DNA from: an uncultured Verrucomicrobiales bacterium
GTDB lineage: Bacteria > Verrucomicrobiota > Verrucomicrobiia > Verrucomicrobiales > Akkermansiaceae
DNA length: 14,715 bases
NCBI GenBank assembly: GCA_937969125.1
Contig: CALBVA010000124.1
Span: forward strand, 1 to 14,715
Direction of reading: 5' to 3'
Both the position numbers and the translations under genes were made by a program. The notes under the pieces were generated by a model. The model worked only from the letters and a program-made list of their open reading frames with translations, had not been told where the DNA came from and made no database searches. Shown here one piece after another: positions 7,086-14,684 of the stretch; positions within the stretch are counted from its first letter, which is position 1, and every line of letters begins with the position of its first letter.

Positions 7086-8078
7086 CTAACCACCCAGATA
7101 ACTCATCTCGGCTTTCGTTCTACTGATCAAGCCCCGTTCCTCCGAGTACCGATCTTTTCGAGCCCCCCAAAGACCTCTCAAAAAATCGAGAACTTCTACA
7201 TCATCATCGGCATTTCGCAACGCAGCCCTGAGATCCGCTCCCTCACTGGCGAAAAGACAGGTAAATGCTTTTCCCTCTGCGGAAATCCGAAGCCGAGAGC
7301 AATCCCCACAGAAGGGCTGTGTCACCGAAGAGATCACCCCGAACTCCCCTTCCCCGTCAGCGAAGGTCCACCGTTTCGCAACTTCACCCGGGTAGGTCGC
7401 AGCGACTGGCTTGGCAGGAAACTCAGAGGTCACGATCTCCACGATCTCCTTCGCAGTGACGACCTCTTCCATCTTCCAGCCGTTACTCGCACCAACATCC
7501 ATATATTCGATGAAGCGCAAGGTGACCCCATTCTCACGGGTCCAGCGGATCATGGGCAGGATTTCCTGCTCGTTTACCCCACGTTGAACGACCATATTCA
7601 CTTTTACCGGAAGTCCATGGAGGCGGGCGGTCTTGATACCGAGGAGAACGCGGTCCACCTTCGCCCCCACGCCATTCATCCTGGCAAAGATCTCCTCATC
7701 CAGGGCATCGAGGCTCACGGTGACCCGATCGAGGCCTGCTGCCGCCAGTCCTTCCGCCTGGTGATTCAGCAATATCCCGTTAGTGGTAATGGCGAGATCC
7801 TCCACTCCCGGCACTGCAGAAATCATCGTCACGAGATCCTTCACACCTCGACGCATCAGAGGCTCGCCGCCAGTGAGACGGATCTTTTTCACCCCGAGTT
7901 CCACCGATGCTCTGACCGTGCGCACCAGTTCGTCAAAGGTCAGGATCTCCTCACGCGGGAGGAATTGATAACCCGGTCCGAAGACCTCCACCGGCATACA
8001 GTAGCGGCAGCGGAAGTTACAGCGATCAGTCAATGAGAGCCGTAGATCACGAAGAGGACGGTGGAGGGTATCGAGCAT
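7086..8078 (-). CDS. moaA: GTP 3',8-cyclase MoaA (molybdenum cofactor biosynthesis)
   Basis: Radical-SAM enzyme that, with MoaC, converts GTP to cyclic pyranopterin monophosphate in the cytoplasm, the first step of molybdenum cofactor synthesis. The 330-residue protein has the normal family length. The N-terminal 4Fe-4S cluster for SAM is bound by Cys20, Cys24 and Cys27 (DRCNFRCRYCMP). The SAM-contacting GGEP motif is at 70-73. The second, GTP-binding cluster is provided by Cys257, Cys260 and Cys274 (PFCGDCSRLR...FTCLF). The C-terminal Gly-Gly tail (YLGG) needed for activity in characterised MoaA proteins is present. All key residues are intact. It starts 13 nt after lpxK on the same strand and is probably the last gene of that transcript; no moaC, moaD, moaE or moeA gene is next to it, so the rest of the pathway must be elsewhere. 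No Shine-Dalgarno is visible. Confidence 0.97.
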   Translation of the reverse strand: MLDTLHRPLRDLRLSLTDRCNFRCRYCMPVEVFGPGYQFLPREEILTFDELVRTVRASVELGVKKIRLTGGEPLMRRGVKDLVTMISAVPGVEDLAITTNGILLNHQAEGLAAAGLDRVTVSLDALDEEIFARMNGVGAKVDRVLLGIKTARLHGLPVKVNMVVQRGVNEQEILPMIRWTRENGVTLRFIEYMDVGASNGWKMEEVVTAKEIVEIVTSEFPAKPVAATYPGEVAKRWTFADGEGEFGVISSVTQPFCGDCSRLRISAEGKAFTCLFASEGADLRAALRNADDDVEVLDFLRGLWGARKDRYSEERGLISRTKAEMSYLGG

Positions 8079-8091
8079 CTGAAAAAATTAG

Positions 8092-9309
8092 CTAGGCGGA
8101 TTCGTTGGCCAGGAGGCGTTCCTCCGCCCAGTCCTCGGGCTCGCGTTCGACCCGACGGCAGATCCGCTGGATGCAACGCTCCCAGACTTCCTCTCCTTCC
8201 AGAATTTTCACCTCAATTCGCAAAAAGTAAATTGGCACGTCAATCTCATCCGGTCGGGGAAAGCGCACCGCATCCTTCTCTGTAGTGACAATTATATCCA
8301 CGCCCCGCGTGATACAACGATACATGAAGGGCTCGATCTCCTTTGCCGTGAAAGCATGGTGGTCCGAGAAAGTGGTGTGGAAGAGCACATTCCCGCCCAG
8401 TTTTTTCAGCAAGCCGTCGAAGCTTTTGGGCTGCGCGATTCCAGAAATCGCCCCGATGTATTTCCCATCTAAAGCAGAGAGCGGGAGGATCTCGTCAGTG
8501 AAGACTCCCTTCAAATGCTTCGGCCCGTGGGTGCACTGCATGATCTCGGCCTCCTTGTTATGCTTACGGATTTTTTTAATGAGTCCGCCATTCGGCTTTC
8601 CATCGCACTTGGTCAGGAAGATGTAATCCGCCCGACAGAGATTCCGCGGAGGTTCACGAAGTGTTCCGCGCGGAAGGATGTAATTGTTTCCAAAGGGAGC
8701 GTTTTGATCGACGAGGATGACATCCAGCGAATGCTCCAAATCCAGATACTGTAAGCCGTCATCGAGAAGCAAAGTGTCCACCCCAAGGTGCTTCACCGCG
8801 AATCGTCCGCCCCGCACCCGATCCCGGTCCACCACGACAGCGACGCCAGGAAGATTGGTGGCGAGCATGTAGGGTTCATCCCCGGCATACTTGGCCTTGA
8901 GGTGGATCTTTCGTCCATCGCTCACGATCTTTGGCGGACTGGTCACGGTGGCACCGGTGGCGGGATTAGTCCATTTTTGGGGCTCCTTGAGATCAGCGCT
9001 TTTATAGCCGCGACTGAGAATCGCCACGCTCCGCCCGCGCTCGGTAAGTTCGCGGGCGAATCTCTCCACCACCGGGGTTTTGCCGGTTCCTCCGACAGTG
9101 AGATTCCCAATGCTCACCACCATGGTGCCGAGGTTCGATTGAGTCTTCCAACCTTTCCGGAACAGGCGGAGGCGGGTTCGCACACCAAAGCGATAAATCC
9201 AGGATAGGCCACGAAGAGCAGTGCGGAGAGAGGAGGCACCGAAGCCGCGGGCCCGACCGAAGATCACATCGGTCGCCCACTTCTCGAGCTCGTTCTTATC
9301 GCCAGTCAT
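8092..9309 (-). CDS. lpxK: tetraacyldisaccharide 4'-kinase LpxK
   Basis: Phosphorylates the 4' position of the lipid A disaccharide precursor at the inner membrane, using ATP; this implies the host makes lipid A. The 405-residue protein shows the Walker A segment SIGNLTVGGTGKTP (about 66-79), the DDGLQYLDLEHSLDVILVD block, NNYILPRGTLREP, and TTEKDAVRFP near the C-terminus, all hallmarks of LpxK. A hydrophobic/basic segment before the Walker motif (about 28-55) fits membrane attachment. It is longer than E. coli LpxK (328 residues), mainly through an insert of about 35 residues after the SRGY motif and a charged C-terminal tail. The ATG at 9309 is preferred; a TTG at 9348 would add 13 residues. 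It sits between the SGNH-like gene (51-nt gap) and moaA (13-nt gap), so an operon is likely. Confidence 0.96.
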   Translation of the reverse strand: MTGDKNELEKWATDVIFGRARGFGASSLRTALRGLSWIYRFGVRTRLRLFRKGWKTQSNLGTMVVSIGNLTVGGTGKTPVVERFARELTERGRSVAILSRGYKSADLKEPQKWTNPATGATVTSPPKIVSDGRKIHLKAKYAGDEPYMLATNLPGVAVVVDRDRVRGGRFAVKHLGVDTLLLDDGLQYLDLEHSLDVILVDQNAPFGNNYILPRGTLREPPRNLCRADYIFLTKCDGKPNGGLIKKIRKHNKEAEIMQCTHGPKHLKGVFTDEILPLSALDGKYIGAISGIAQPKSFDGLLKKLGGNVLFHTTFSDHHAFTAKEIEPFMYRCITRGVDIIVTTEKDAVRFPRPDEIDVPIYFLRIEVKILEGEEVWERCIQRICRRVEREPEDWAEERLLANESA

Positions 9310-9360
9310 CGCCGGACGCAGTGAACAATAACCGGCGGCAAAGAGCAAACCCCGTGCGGG

Positions 9361-10122
9361 TCATTTCAGCCGGGCCTCCTTGACGGATTTCGTAATGATC
9401 GCCGCCACCGCGTCCGCACCTGCCGGAGTGGGATGGATTCGGTCCCACTGGAGAAATTTCCTTCGGCTCTTCCCGGCGGGAGTGGCCCGACCGTCGACCG
9501 CCAACTCGAGGTTCTCCGAAGCCTGGTGATGGAAGGTCTTTAAAGGGATTTTGATCGCGAGCGGACGATTCGAGAGCCATTCCTCCAGGCGTTTGTTGGC
9601 TTTTTTAATAAGTTCCGATCCCGGATATTGCTCTTTTGAAAGAACTCGGTTGACCGAGGACGCGGCATCAGGAATGTCTCCGATGATGACTGGACATTTG
9701 AGCTGTTCCAGATGAGCGAGACCTTTTTCGAAGAATTCCATGCGGGAGAGCTTCGCCAGCCCCGGACCCCGAAGCTTCGGATCAGCGTAGAGATACCAGA
9801 AGAGATAATCGACCGCGACCACGATGGTGGGCTTCATTCTCGCAGCCGCACGGGCCTGATACCGGCCATGGGATTCCACCGCCATAAAGGTCCAATTGTT
9901 CCCGAGGTTTTCAATCGGTCCGCTAACAGGCCCTAGCCGATTCCTCAGGTGGTGATGGAGGCCGAGGGCCTTGGAGCGAGGCGAGAAAAAGGGAATGCCA
10001 TACTCGCGAAGGTGGAAGCCATCGGAGAGGCTCGCACCAATGATCACCGGCTTTTCCCAGAGGTCACGCACCTGTGCCGAAACGAATCCGGTGAGGAAAA
10101 AGAGGAAGAAAAAGAGGCGCAT
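9361..10122 (-). CDS. secreted SGNH/GDSL-like hydrolase
   Basis: A 253-residue exported protein. Residues 1-16 form a signal peptide (MRLFFFLFFLTGFVSA). Block I of the SGNH superfamily appears as IIGASLSDG (27-35), with Ser31 in the nucleophile position but Ala in place of the usual Asp of GDSL. Block V appears as WDRIHPTPAGADA, giving Asp227 and His230 of the catalytic triad. The usual GxND block III is not evident; VVAVDYLFWYLY (101-112) lies roughly where it would be expected. It is probably an esterase or acyl hydrolase acting in the periplasm or outside the cell, possibly on an acylated envelope glycan given its neighbour lpxK, but the substrate cannot be told. This is the only gene in the window with a good ribosome-binding site (GGAGAG, a few nt before the ATG). 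It follows the upstream lipoprotein gene by 58 nt. Confidence 0.75.
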   Translation of the reverse strand: MRLFFFLFFLTGFVSAQVRDLWEKPVIIGASLSDGFHLREYGIPFFSPRSKALGLHHHLRNRLGPVSGPIENLGNNWTFMAVESHGRYQARAAARMKPTIVVAVDYLFWYLYADPKLRGPGLAKLSRMEFFEKGLAHLEQLKCPVIIGDIPDAASSVNRVLSKEQYPGSELIKKANKRLEEWLSNRPLAIKIPLKTFHHQASENLELAVDGRATPAGKSRRKFLQWDRIHPTPAGADAVAAIITKSVKEARLK

Positions 10123-10180
10123 GACTCTCCGGTGAGATTCACCTAATTGGAGAAAATTTCAAGATCAGGATTAGCTTCCA

Positions 10181-11275
10181 TCACTGCCCACTGGAGGCCT
10201 TGCGTTCTTCAATGAGAGCCTCAATCTCTGCAGCGACGGCAGGATTCTTTTCTTTTAGGCGCCTTTCTAACGACTTCGAGACCATGCGAAAAGTGTTCTC
10301 GTTCTCGATGGCTTTTAGGATCGCGAGAGCCTCCTTGCCGTTCTCTTCCACCCCCTCTTTGAGAAAGACCGCCGTTCTCAGACTTCGCTGCTTAGTTTCC
10401 GTAAAGCCGTTCACGAATTCCAGAGAAGTCGCGAGGTCTGCGACCTTACTGATCTGGGTCACGGCAGTGTAGTCGATCATGGGCTTAAAAGTATCAGGGA
10501 TTTTCAGGCTGTGATAGTTGGTCAGAAGATCCTCCGCTGACATGCCCTCGACATATGCCCGATAGACGGAATTATGAACCAACGCTGGAAAGCGGGCGAG
10601 ATTGTCATCAATGAAAGCCTGATCCACCAGCTTCTCACGGCCCAGGCCCTGAGCCAGCGATCTGAAGATTATCTCCTGCTCTTTCTCCTCAAGCTTGAGT
10701 TTCCCGATGTCATCGATGCGACTCAGAAAAGCCTCACGCTTCGAGCCTTTTGAGAGGGCTCCGAATCTACCAATGGCCTGCTTCCTGGTCTTCTCGATTT
10801 GTTCTCCTTCTCCCAGCGTCTCCAGCCATGAGAAGTGGCCGACTGGGTCCGTATTCATAAGCGAGAGTGACGCCTGCTTCAGAGCCAAGGCTTTGTGCTC
10901 CGGAGACTTCAAAAGTGCATAACCCTCCTTCACATCGGACAATCCCACCTTCCCTAGCTGCAAGAACCATGAGCGGATCAGCCGCCCCTGCTGATCTTCC
11001 GGGACAAATTCCTCCAGGAGACGGTGGAACTCAGCAGGGGTCATTCCCTTCCCTGACATCGTCCTGATCGTCATGTTCATCAGGGCAGGCTGTCCCTGGG
11101 CCTTGTGCAATTTCTCCTGAAGAGCAAGGAAGGCAGGGCTCAGCTTCTCTTCTTCAATGGGAGCCTCATTCACGCTGGCAGTATTATTTTGTGACTGTTC
11201 AGCCTTCGGGTCGCAGCCAGTGAGAAGGGTGAGGAAGGAGAGGAGAGAGCAGTGTTTGATCATCTTGGTAGTCAT
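10181..11275 (-). CDS. uncharacterised helical lipoprotein
   Basis: I do not recognise this 364-residue protein. It has a clear lipoprotein signal: a basic start, hydrophobic core and lipobox LTGC with Cys21. A polar linker rich in Asn, Ser and Glu (about 25-45) follows, and then an almost wholly alpha-helical, charged region that reads like helical-repeat units of about 35-45 residues (for example around KEGYALLKSPEHKALALKQAS and EEKEQEIIFRSLAQGLGRE). It ends in a coiled-coil-like, Lys/Glu-rich tail. Two starts are possible, 11275 and 11263, both giving a signal peptide. It is the first gene of the minus-strand cluster that continues with the SGNH-like gene, lpxK and moaA, suggesting an envelope role, perhaps as a protein-interaction scaffold; that is inference. 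Confidence 0.7.
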   Translation of the reverse strand: MTTKMIKHCSLLSFLTLLTGCDPKAEQSQNNTASVNEAPIEEEKLSPAFLALQEKLHKAQGQPALMNMTIRTMSGKGMTPAEFHRLLEEFVPEDQQGRLIRSWFLQLGKVGLSDVKEGYALLKSPEHKALALKQASLSLMNTDPVGHFSWLETLGEGEQIEKTRKQAIGRFGALSKGSKREAFLSRIDDIGKLKLEEKEQEIIFRSLAQGLGREKLVDQAFIDDNLARFPALVHNSVYRAYVEGMSAEDLLTNYHSLKIPDTFKPMIDYTAVTQISKVADLATSLEFVNGFTETKQRSLRTAVFLKEGVEENGKEALAILKAIENENTFRMVSKSLERRLKEKNPAVAAEIEALIEERKASSGQ

Positions 11276-11441
11276 TGATAACCACTACTAGCTGAAGCAA
11301 TTTCGATGACAGGAAAAGTTTGGATTGTGAGCCCCTGGGAGGCCATGCGAACTCCGCAGAAAATCGGTTGAGGCTTGCCATGAAAAGGAAAATCGCCAGT
11401 CTCCCCGCCACACAACCCGACCCAAATCAACCCATCAAATT
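11276..11441. promoter_or_regulatory. divergent intergenic region, lipoprotein versus dehydrogenase
   Basis: A 166-nt spacer that should carry promoters for both flanking units. I see no convincing -35/-10 pair on either strand. It contains ACTCCGCAGAAAA (11351-11363), which matches ACTCCGCGGAAAA in the other gene-poor gap (6592-6604) at 12 of 13 positions. No Shine-Dalgarno precedes either start codon. Confidence 0.4.
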
Positions 11442-12521
11442 ATGAGCGAATTTCACGTAGTCCCCACCGATAAGCACGACGAATTGGTCAAAGCCGCCTA
11501 CGAAGCACGTGGCTACACCGCGGAGGAATCCGCCGTAGCCGCCGTCGTCTGCCAGGATGCCACCCGTCACGGGATCCGCACCCATAATGCCCTGAAAGCC
11601 CTACACCTCGATCACCTCTTCGGCTCCGCGACCGGAGGCTGCGTCCCAGCTGCTGAGATCGAGGTAGTCAATGACCGCTTCAAGGCCAGCGAAGTCTGGA
11701 ATGCCAATAAGAAGCTCGGACAAGCCGTCGCAGTCGCCGCGATTGATCGCTGCATCGAGATGGCCGACGAATACGGCGTGGGACAGGTCGCGATCGACAA
11801 CGCCTTCCACTACCTCTGGGGTGGCGGATATGTCATGAAGGCCGCAGAAAAGGGCTACATTGCCTATACCAACTGCACCTCCACGCTCGCCGAGGTTGTG
11901 CCTTTCTTCGGAAAGCACCCTACCCTGGGCACCAATCCGCACTCCTGGGGATTCCCCACACAAGAGGCTAACGGCTTTCCCATCGTGATCGACTGGGCCA
12001 CCTCTACGGTAGCGATGGGCCGCGTACAGCAGCTGAAGCGCGAGGGCAAGCAACTCCCTCCCGGCGCCGCTGTCGATAAGGATGGCAATGAAACCCTCGA
12101 CCCAAATCAAGTAGCCGCCCTCCTCCCCTTCGGTGCTCATAAAGGCTACGGAATGGCCCTTATCAACGAACTCGTTGGTGGCTTCATTGGCGGGAATATC
12201 CCGACCGAACGTGGCCTGAAGGGCGCTAAAACCACCTCCTGCTTCTACTTCCAGGTCATCCACCCGGACGCCTGGAACAGCGGGGCCTATGTCCACGGAT
12301 CACAGTCCGCCAACATGAAGGCAGTCCTTGATGACGTCCTCGGACACGGAAATGAAAAGTGCCTTCTTCCCGGCCAGATCGAAGCCGGCTTCCGCAAGCG
12401 CACGGATGCTGCCGGCGGGCTCCTCTTCTCCCCCGCTGAGATTGCCGAGTTTAAGGAACTCGCTGACGAAGTAGGAATCTCCGGATGGGAACTCGAAAAC
12501 TTCCCCGGCGAAGAAGCTTAA
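11442..12521 (+). CDS. Ldh2-family (malate/L-lactate-type) NAD(P)-dependent dehydrogenase
   Basis: A 359-residue cytoplasmic oxidoreductase of the malate/L-lactate dehydrogenase type 2 family, which also includes YiaK (2,3-diketogulonate reductase), AllD (ureidoglycolate dehydrogenase) and sulfolactate dehydrogenase. Family marks: the conserved His region near the N-terminus (TRHGIRTHN, 41-49), DNAFHYLWGGGY and AAEKGYIAYTNC (119-145), LGTNPHSWGFP (162-172), VIDWATSTVAMGRV (182-195), PPGAAVDKDGNETLDP (206-221) and LLPFGAHKGYGMALINELVGG (227-247). These build the unusual nucleotide-binding fold of the family. The N-terminal motif differs from the commoner R-G-x-x-S-H-G version, and the exact substrate cannot be assigned. 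The gene begins a plus-strand unit and is followed 24 nt later by an FmdB-type gene. ATG chosen as the first in frame with family-like N-terminus; no Shine-Dalgarno. Confidence 0.9.
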   Translation: MSEFHVVPTDKHDELVKAAYEARGYTAEESAVAAVVCQDATRHGIRTHNALKALHLDHLFGSATGGCVPAAEIEVVNDRFKASEVWNANKKLGQAVAVAAIDRCIEMADEYGVGQVAIDNAFHYLWGGGYVMKAAEKGYIAYTNCTSTLAEVVPFFGKHPTLGTNPHSWGFPTQEANGFPIVIDWATSTVAMGRVQQLKREGKQLPPGAAVDKDGNETLDPNQVAALLPFGAHKGYGMALINELVGGFIGGNIPTERGLKGAKTTSCFYFQVIHPDAWNSGAYVHGSQSANMKAVLDDVLGHGNEKCLLPGQIEAGFRKRTDAAGGLLFSPAEIAEFKELADEVGISGWELENFPGEEA

Positions 12522-12545
12522 TTTTCCCAACTCGTTCCCACCACC

Positions 12546-12812
12546 ATGCCCAACTACGATTACAAATGTGAGAAGTGTGAGCACGTCTTCGAGGTGTTCC
12601 AGAGCATGAAGGATGACAAGCTTACCGACTGCCAGCAGCCCGACTGCAACGGCACGGTGAAACGTTTGCTCGGCACCGGAGCGGGACTCATCTTTAAAGG
12701 ATCGGGCTTTTACGAAACCGACTACCGCTCGGACTCCTACAAGGCCGGCGAGAAAAAAGCCTCCGAGGCTGCCAAGCCGAAAACCGAGAAGAAGGAAAAC
12801 TCCTCTGACTGA
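12546..12812 (+). CDS. FmdB-family zinc-ribbon protein
   Basis: An 88-residue protein with an N-terminal zinc ribbon: Cys8-X2-Cys11 and Cys29-X4-Cys34 in the family layout MPNYDYKCEKCEHVFEVFQS, followed by the conserved FKGSGFYETDYR segment (about 50-61). From about 66 the tail is a Lys/Glu/Ala/Ser-rich, probably disordered stretch. FmdB-type proteins were named for a putative regulator of formamidase/formate genes, but most members have no proven role; the ribbon may bind nucleic acid or protein. Here it is 24 nt downstream of the Ldh2-type dehydrogenase and just before a strong terminator, so the two are very likely co-transcribed. No Shine-Dalgarno (CCCACCACC precedes the ATG). Confidence 0.9.
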   Translation: MPNYDYKCEKCEHVFEVFQSMKDDKLTDCQQPDCNGTVKRLLGTGAGLIFKGSGFYETDYRSDSYKAGEKKASEAAKPKTEKKENSSD

Positions 12813-12840
12813 TCGGCCAATCGCTCGCGATAGAATCAAC

Positions 12841-12870
12841 AAACCCGCGATCTCCGGATCGCGGGTTTTT
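12841..12870 (+). terminator. strong, possibly bidirectional Rho-independent terminator
   Basis: A perfect 12-bp stem AAACCCGCGATC / GATCGCGGGTTT (12841-12852 and 12857-12868) with a TCCG loop, ending in five T residues (12866-12870). It lies 28 nt after the FmdB stop. The convergent ilvE gene ends at 12889, only 18 nt away. Read on the minus strand the stem is followed by TTTGTTGATT, so it may also serve ilvE. Confidence 0.93.
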
Positions 12871-12888
12871 CTACGTCAGGAGCGCACG

Positions 12889-13770
12889 CTAAACTCCGCC
12901 GATTTCGGTTCCTTCGGAGCGGACCAGCTTTCGGAAGGCTTCGATTAACTTGAGGGAGAGCTCACCCGGCTTGCCGTCACCAATTTCGCGCTCATCGAGC
13001 TTCACCATCGGAATGGTCTCTGCCGCTGTGCCGGTCAAGAAAGCCTCGTCCGCTGTGTAGAGATCATATCGCGTCATCGAGGCCTCACGGATGCTGATGC
13101 CCAGCTCCCCACAGAGATCAAAAATAACTTGGCGCGTGATGCCATCCAGGCTCCCATCGGAAACAGGCGGAGTCAGGACCTCACCCTTCTTCACGATGAA
13201 GACATTATCTCCCGTGCACTCCGCGACGTAACCCTGCTCATTCAGCATAAGGCCTTCCTTGGCCCCAGCTTGCAAGGCCTCCACCTTTGCCATAACATTA
13301 TTCAGGTAATTCAGCGACTTCACCTGTGGACTCAGGCTGGCGGGGGTCGGACGACGGGTGGAGCAGGTCACCACCTCGAGACCGTTTTCGTAAAATTCCT
13401 GCGGATAAAGAGTAATCCCCGAGGCGATGATAAACATTGAGGGAGTCTCACAGAGGTAGGGATTCAACCCAAGGTCCCCCACTCCACGCGTCACCACGAG
13501 ACGGATATAGCCATCCCGTAAGCCGTTCGCGCGGATGGTATCGAGAGTGTATTGGCAGATCTCCTCGACGCTCCAGGGCATCTTGAGAAGGAGCGCTTTT
13601 GCCGAAAGAAAGAGGCGCTCAATGTGCTCGGTCAGACGGAAAACGCGGCCTTCGTAAAAGCGGATTCCTTCGAAAATCCCGTCGCCGTATAGCAACCCAT
13701 GATCAAAGACTGAAATTTTTGCCTCCGCTTCCTCAACGATTTCTCCGTCCAACCAGATTTTACGACTCAT
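12889..13770 (-). CDS. ilvE: branched-chain amino acid aminotransferase (class IV PLP)
   Basis: Cytoplasmic transaminase interconverting Leu, Ile and Val with their 2-oxo acids, using 2-oxoglutarate/glutamate; the last step of branched-chain amino acid synthesis and first of their breakdown. The 293-residue length is typical. Fold class IV marks are present: VFDHGLLYGDGIFEGIRFY (21-39), Lys151 in QVKSLNYLNNVMAK as the pyridoxal-phosphate Schiff-base lysine, Glu184 in VAECTGDNVF, SLDGITRQ (207-214) and FLTGTAAETIP near the C-terminus for phosphate and cofactor binding. The GIFEGIR and KSLNYLNN motifs favour IlvE over D-amino-acid aminotransferase or aminodeoxychorismate lyase, though the D-amino-acid alternative is not excluded. 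It follows the TPR gene by 102 nt on the same strand and ends near the shared terminator. No Shine-Dalgarno. Confidence 0.9.
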   Translation of the reverse strand: MSRKIWLDGEIVEEAEAKISVFDHGLLYGDGIFEGIRFYEGRVFRLTEHIERLFLSAKALLLKMPWSVEEICQYTLDTIRANGLRDGYIRLVVTRGVGDLGLNPYLCETPSMFIIASGITLYPQEFYENGLEVVTCSTRRPTPASLSPQVKSLNYLNNVMAKVEALQAGAKEGLMLNEQGYVAECTGDNVFIVKKGEVLTPPVSDGSLDGITRQVIFDLCGELGISIREASMTRYDLYTADEAFLTGTAAETIPMVKLDEREIGDGKPGELSLKLIEAFRKLVRSEGTEIGGV

Positions 13771-13779
13771 GACTTGTCA

Positions 13780-13791
13780 CACAACTTTGTG
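13780..13791. repeat. short inverted repeat just upstream of ilvE
   Basis: CACAACTTTGTG: 5-bp arms CACAA/TTGTG around a 2-nt centre, 9 nt before the ilvE start codon in the gap after the TPR gene. It could be an operator or a small hairpin affecting ilvE translation; equally it could be chance. Confidence 0.25.
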
Positions 13792-13872
13792 CTCGGCGCA
13801 TCCTGACTTTCCGAACGAGGCTTGCAATCCAAATTGGTCGAAAGAGGGAGCAATTTCCCAATAGCCTTGAAG

Positions 13873-14562
13873 TCACGACTCGCTGTCACGCTTCTCAATC
13901 TCCTCAAGGATCGCGGTCTTCGCCTGAATGGCATTCTCATCCTGCGGGTGGTCCTTAAGCACATTTTCAAAGCACTTCAGTGCAGCGTTCAATTCTCCCG
14001 TCTCAGCCAGAATCATCCCACACTCGTATTGAGCGAGGACAAGAGCCGGCTGAAGTTCGAGTGCTTTCTTAAGAGCTTCCAGCGCCTGAATCTTCTTACC
14101 GCGAAGCCGGAGAATGCGTCCCCGGGCATACCAGGCGGAAGCGTCATCAGGGGCCAATTCCACCGCCTTGGCAGAAGCGTCCTCGGCATCAGAGGGGTAG
14201 TCACCCTGCATCAGCGCCAGTGCGTAACTCACGTAAACCTCCGGCCGATCCGGATCCAACTCAATGGCATCCTCATAGTGGGAGATCGCCACCCCGATCT
14301 TATTCTGACCAATGGCATCCGCCGCCTTCATGATCAGCTCATCGACCTCCCCCAGCCCTAGCTCACGCACCTTCGACATCGCCTTCTCAGCCTTCTCGGT
14401 TTCCCCGCTGGCATTCAGAATGACCGAGTAAAGCTGCCAGCTCTGCACATCATTCGGGTCCTCAGTAAGAGCGGTCTCGACCGCCTGTAAAGCTGCCGGC
14501 ATATCCCCTGACTGCGCCGCATCAATCGCCGCATTGTAGTATTTCACATTCGGTGAACTCAT
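13873..14562 (-). CDS. tetratricopeptide-repeat protein
   Basis: A 229-residue protein made almost entirely of TPR units, about six: near residues 5-38 (AAIDAAQSGDMPAALQAVETAL), 40-74, 75-107 (ADAIGQNKIGVAISHYEDAI), 108-141 (ALALMQGDYPSDAEDASAKAV), 142-175 (YARGRILRLRGKKIQALEAL) and 176-208 (ECGMILAETGELNAALKCFE). Each shows the W/Y-G-A-Y-P pattern, often ending in a DP or QP turn. There is no signal peptide or membrane segment with the ATG at 14562, so it should be cytoplasmic. The earlier in-frame start at 14649 adds 29 residues with no repeat character and is not preferred. TPR arrays bind other proteins; partner unknown. ilvE follows by 102 nt. Confidence 0.9.
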   Translation of the reverse strand: MSSPNVKYYNAAIDAAQSGDMPAALQAVETALTEDPNDVQSWQLYSVILNASGETEKAEKAMSKVRELGLGEVDELIMKAADAIGQNKIGVAISHYEDAIELDPDRPEVYVSYALALMQGDYPSDAEDASAKAVELAPDDASAWYARGRILRLRGKKIQALEALKKALELQPALVLAQYECGMILAETGELNAALKCFENVLKDHPQDENAIQAKTAILEEIEKRDSES

Positions 14563-14684
14563 TGAGCGGGGAGTAGCAAAATGCCGGTTTCCTTCCGAGG
14601 GGAATATTTCGGGTGGCTCGCCGAGAAACTTTGATTGGAAAGGCCTCACCCCGGCTATCGGAGACAGCTGGATGGGTGTGCTTC

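Noticed and set aside
6999..8036. 345-codon open frame on the plus strand
   Set aside because: It lies antisense to moaA, whose motifs are complete; its His/Arg-rich composition is typical of a shadow of a GC-rich gene.
11418..11430. 13-nt direct repeat CGACCCAAATCAA, also at 12098-12110
   Set aside because: The second copy is coding (LDPNQ) within the dehydrogenase; two copies without further structure are probably coincidence.
11601..12296. 231-codon minus-strand open frame
   Set aside because: Antisense to the Ldh2-family gene; Gly/Val/Glu-rich shadow without domain marks.
12300..12842. 180-codon minus-strand open frame
   Set aside because: Antisense to the end of the dehydrogenase and all of FmdB, and it begins inside the terminator stem.
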